Source of the DNA: JAQBZY01 sp038117205
GTDB lineage: Bacteria > Pseudomonadota > Alphaproteobacteria > Rhodospirillales > Casp-alpha2
Assembly (NCBI GenBank): GCA_038117205.1
Contig: JAYOFL010000045.1
Span: 1-31,219 of the forward strand
DNA: 31,219 bases
Direction: 5' to 3'
The notes under the pieces were generated by a model that was given only the letters and a program-made list of their open reading frames with translations, was not told the DNA's origin and did not search any database. The first letter of the stretch is position 1; each line of letters opens with the position of its first letter. Made by a program: the position numbers and the translations under genes. This document shows, piece after piece, positions 29,462 through 31,219 of this stretch.

Positions 29462-30796
29462 TCAGAGCCCGTAGGCGCGGGCGACCAGTTCGATCGGGTG
29501 CTGCACCGGCTGGAGGCCGTCGGTCGGCGCATCCAGCATCTGCATGCCCTGGACGATGTGGTCGCGCGCCAGCGGGCATTCGGATACCACGTACTTGCCG
29601 GCGTTCTTGGCGGCCTGCCGGGCGACCGGCTTGCCGACCTTGATGCCGACCTCGAAATTCTCCTTCATCACGCCCCAGGACCCGCCGTGACCGGAGCAAC
29701 GCTCGATGACGTTGATCTGGGTGTCGGGGATGAGACGGAGAAGCTCCGCCGCCTTCTGACCCATGTTCTGGGCCCGGGCGTGACAGGCGATGTGCACGGT
29801 GACGGCGCCGTCGAGCGGCTTCAAGCCCGGCGCCAGCCCTTCCTTCTTGGCGATGGAGACGATGTACTCGCTGCTGTCGCGGGTGGCCTGGCTCAGCTTC
29901 TTGACGTTCTCGTCGTCCGGCACAATCAGCGGCCATTCGAATTTGAGCATCAGCGCGCAGGACGGCACCAGCGCGATGACGTCGTAGCCCTTGTCGATCC
30001 AGGGCATGAGATCGGCGGCGGTCTTGCGGGCGCTGTCGGCGACGGCGGCGATGTCGCCCTGCTCCAGCTGCGGCATGCCGCAGCAGCGCGGATAGACGAT
30101 TTCCGTCTCGACGCCGTTCTTGGCCAGGATGGCACGCGTCGCCTCGCCGATGTTCGGGTTGTTGTAGTTGGCGAAGCAGGTGGCGTAGAGCACCGCCTTG
30201 CGGCCGTGCGCCGGCGCCGTCGCGTCGACGGCCGGCTTGTTGGACGCCCGCTCGGTCAACGGCGTCGCGTCGAAGGCCGGCAACTGCGCCTTGCGGTGCA
30301 CGCCGAGCGTCGCTTCCATGATCGGACGGGTGAGGTGGTTGCCGCACTTGGACGCCCAGTTGCTGAGGCCGGCGACTTTCGACGCGATCTCGCCGTTGCG
30401 GTCGGTCTGGGTGATCTGCTTGGCGCCGAAGGGAACCATGCCCTTCTTCTGTTCGACGGCGCGGAAGCGCAGCATCAGGTGCGGAAAATCGAGATTGAAT
30501 TCGTGCGGCGGCACATACGGACACTTGGTCATGAAGCACATGTCGCAGAGCGTGCAGGCGTCGACGATCGGCTTGAAATCCTTGCTGGAGACAGTTTCCA
30601 GTTCGCCGGATTCGGACTCGTCGATGAGATCGAAGAGTTTCGGAAAGCTGTCGCAGAGATTGAAGCAGCGCCGGCATCCGTGGCAGATGTCGAAGACGCG
30701 GCGGAGTTCCGCATCGAGCTTCTCTTCGTCGTAGAATTCGGGATCCTGCCAGGCGACCGGGTGGCGGATTGGTGCTTCGAGGCTGCCTTCGCTCAT
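29462..30796 (-). CDS. GlpC/HdrD-like Fe-S oxidoreductase
   Basis: The 444-residue protein has two N-terminal ferredoxin-like clusters. The first is CHGCRRCFNLC (Cys38, 41, 44, 48). The second is CTLCDMCFMTKCP (Cys81, 84, 87, 92), which has four rather than three residues before its last Cys. Two CCG-type domains follow: Cys207 with CCG at 238-240, and Cys338 with CSGHGG at 367-372, where one Cys of the canonical pair is Ser. The closest kin are the C subunit of anaerobic glycerol-3-phosphate dehydrogenase and heterodisulfide reductase D. No dehydrogenase partner is present. With rubrerythrin and DUF3501 it forms a conserved trio thought to act in peroxide or oxidative-stress electron transfer, though this is unproven. 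Confidence 0.93.
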   Translation of the reverse strand: MSEGSLEAPIRHPVAWQDPEFYDEEKLDAELRRVFDICHGCRRCFNLCDSFPKLFDLIDESESGELETVSSKDFKPIVDACTLCDMCFMTKCPYVPPHEFNLDFPHLMLRFRAVEQKKGMVPFGAKQITQTDRNGEIASKVAGLSNWASKCGNHLTRPIMEATLGVHRKAQLPAFDATPLTERASNKPAVDATAPAHGRKAVLYATCFANYNNPNIGEATRAILAKNGVETEIVYPRCCGMPQLEQGDIAAVADSARKTAADLMPWIDKGYDVIALVPSCALMLKFEWPLIVPDDENVKKLSQATRDSSEYIVSIAKKEGLAPGLKPLDGAVTVHIACHARAQNMGQKAAELLRLIPDTQINVIERCSGHGGSWGVMKENFEVGIKVGKPVARQAAKNAGKYVVSECPLARDHIVQGMQMLDAPTDGLQPVQHPIELVARAYGL

Positions 30797-30838
30797 GGCT
30801 CTAACCTATTCTCCGTTCGGTGATATGGGCCGGAACAC

Positions 30839-30862
30839 GGAGGGGGGGACAAGCCCCCCTCC
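30839..30862. repeat. G-rich hairpin between rubrerythrin and Fe-S genes
   Basis: GGAGGGGGG (30839-30847) pairs perfectly over nine bases with CCCCCCTCC (30854-30862), with a six-base loop. It lies upstream of the Fe-S gene start. Confidence 0.5.
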
Positions 30863-30876
30863 AAATCCGAATATCG

Positions 30877-30922
30877 CCCGGGGTTTTCCAGCTGGGAATT
30901 CCCCAGCTGAAAATCCCCTGGG
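30877..30922 (-). terminator. long stem-loop just after the rubrerythrin stop
   Basis: Arms 30877-30896 and 30901-30922 are long imperfect inverted copies, with CAGCTGGG/CCCAGCTG perfect at the tip and loop AATT. It starts four bases past the rubrerythrin stop. There is no T-run on the minus strand, so it may protect or attenuate the mRNA rather than end it outright. Confidence 0.45.
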
Positions 30923-30926
30923 ACGA

Positions 30927-31219
30927 TCAGGACATCGTGTCGAGGGCCTTCTGGAAGCGGCCGGCGTGCGACTTTTCAGCCTTCGCCAGGGTCTCGAACC
31001 AGTCGGCGATCTCGTCGAAGCCTTCCTCGCGGGCGGTCTTCGCCATGCCCGGGTACATGTCGGTGTACTCGTGCGTCTCACCGGCGATCGACGCCTTGAG
31101 GTTCAGCGTGGTGTCGCCGATCGGCTCACCGGTCGCCGGGTCGCCGACTTCTTCGAGGAATTCCAGGTGGCCGTGCGCGTGGCCGGTCTCGCCTTCCGCG
31201 GTCGAGCGGAACACGGCGG
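30927..31219 (-). CDS. rubrerythrin family protein (5' end outside window)
   Basis: The visible 97 codons are the C-terminal part of a rubrerythrin-type diiron four-helix bundle. AVFRSTAEGETGHAHGHLEFLEEVGD carries the ExxH ligands of one helix, and GETHEYTDMYPGMAKTAREEG and TLAKAEKSHAGRF those of the later helices. It ends MS with no rubredoxin domain, unlike classical rubrerythrin, so electrons must come from another protein. The Fe-S protein next in the operon is an obvious candidate. A GTG near 31214 lies inside the conserved helix and is not the true start; the gene continues past the right edge. Confidence 0.9.
   Translation of the reverse strand, partial: AVFRSTAEGETGHAHGHLEFLEEVGDPATGEPIGDTTLNLKASIAGETHEYTDMYPGMAKTAREEGFDEIADWFETLAKAEKSHAGRFQKALDTMS

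Noticed and set aside
29445..30677. Upstream extension of the DUF3501 frame
   Set aside because: It is an out-of-frame reading of the Fe-S protein gene; a ribosome site and the conserved N-terminus fix the start at 29444.
1..31219. CRISPR arrays, rRNA genes, complete tRNA genes and insertion sequences
   Set aside because: I saw no regularly spaced repeats, no rRNA-like stretches, no complete tRNA and no transposase-like product.

Overview
The window is GC-rich, densely packed bacterial DNA, most likely from an alphaproteobacterium of the Rhodospirillales type. Supporting signs are a GcrA cell-cycle regulator, a SAM-II riboswitch in front of metZ, a single-chain methylmalonyl-CoA mutase, the proteobacterial/plant-type glutamate-cysteine ligase, and DUF3422 and DUF3501 proteins. 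The order is inferred from gene content, not from a search.

Region 1 (1-8716). The left edge is AT-rich DNA that meets the 5' half of a tRNA-Arg(CCU) gene exactly at its anticodon loop, as at the junction of an integrated element. A frameshifted methyltransferase gene follows. A run of mostly minus-strand genes comes next: a MarR-GNAT fusion with an operator over its own start codon, a PagL-type lipid A deacylase, prolyl aminopeptidase, a Nudix hydrolase, an ACT-like protein, a membrane protein and gcrA. The gcrA promoter carries a consensus DnaA box. On the plus strand lies scpA (methylmalonyl-CoA mutase), closed by a perfect 12-bp hairpin.

Region 2 (about 8480-13184) is accessory. It holds a small membrane protein and a 521-residue protein with a permuted papain-like N-terminus and two peptidoglycan-binding-like repeats. 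Next come a divergent multi-pass membrane protein, a secreted-protein gene broken by an amber codon, and a decayed podophage packaging module. In that module the N-terminus of a portal protein is fused in frame to the C-terminal nuclease of a large terminase.

Region 3 (13185-24936) returns to core genes: a fusion of an ODP-type metallo-beta-lactamase domain to a DHH phosphoesterase through a very acidic linker, ubiA, rsmE-gshA, tldD and a DUF3422 protein. A minus-strand operon then runs ArsR regulator, SRPBCC protein, MoaD/ThiS-like gene (amber-interrupted) and BNR-repeat protein. metZ follows under a SAM-II riboswitch with its own intrinsic terminator.

Region 4 (24943-31219) contains pabB-pabC for the p-aminobenzoate branch of folate synthesis, a D-2-hydroxyacid dehydrogenase, a secreted SH3 protein, and the conserved trio rubrerythrin, GlpC/HdrD-like Fe-S protein and DUF3501 protein. 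The rubrerythrin gene runs off the right edge.

The most unusual items are the ODP-DHH fusion, the permuted-papain/peptidoglycan-binding protein, the portal-terminase chimera, the DnaA box at gcrA, and a metZ leader whose riboswitch pseudoknot and terminator share an intermediate hairpin. All assignments come from reading the sequence; no database search was possible.
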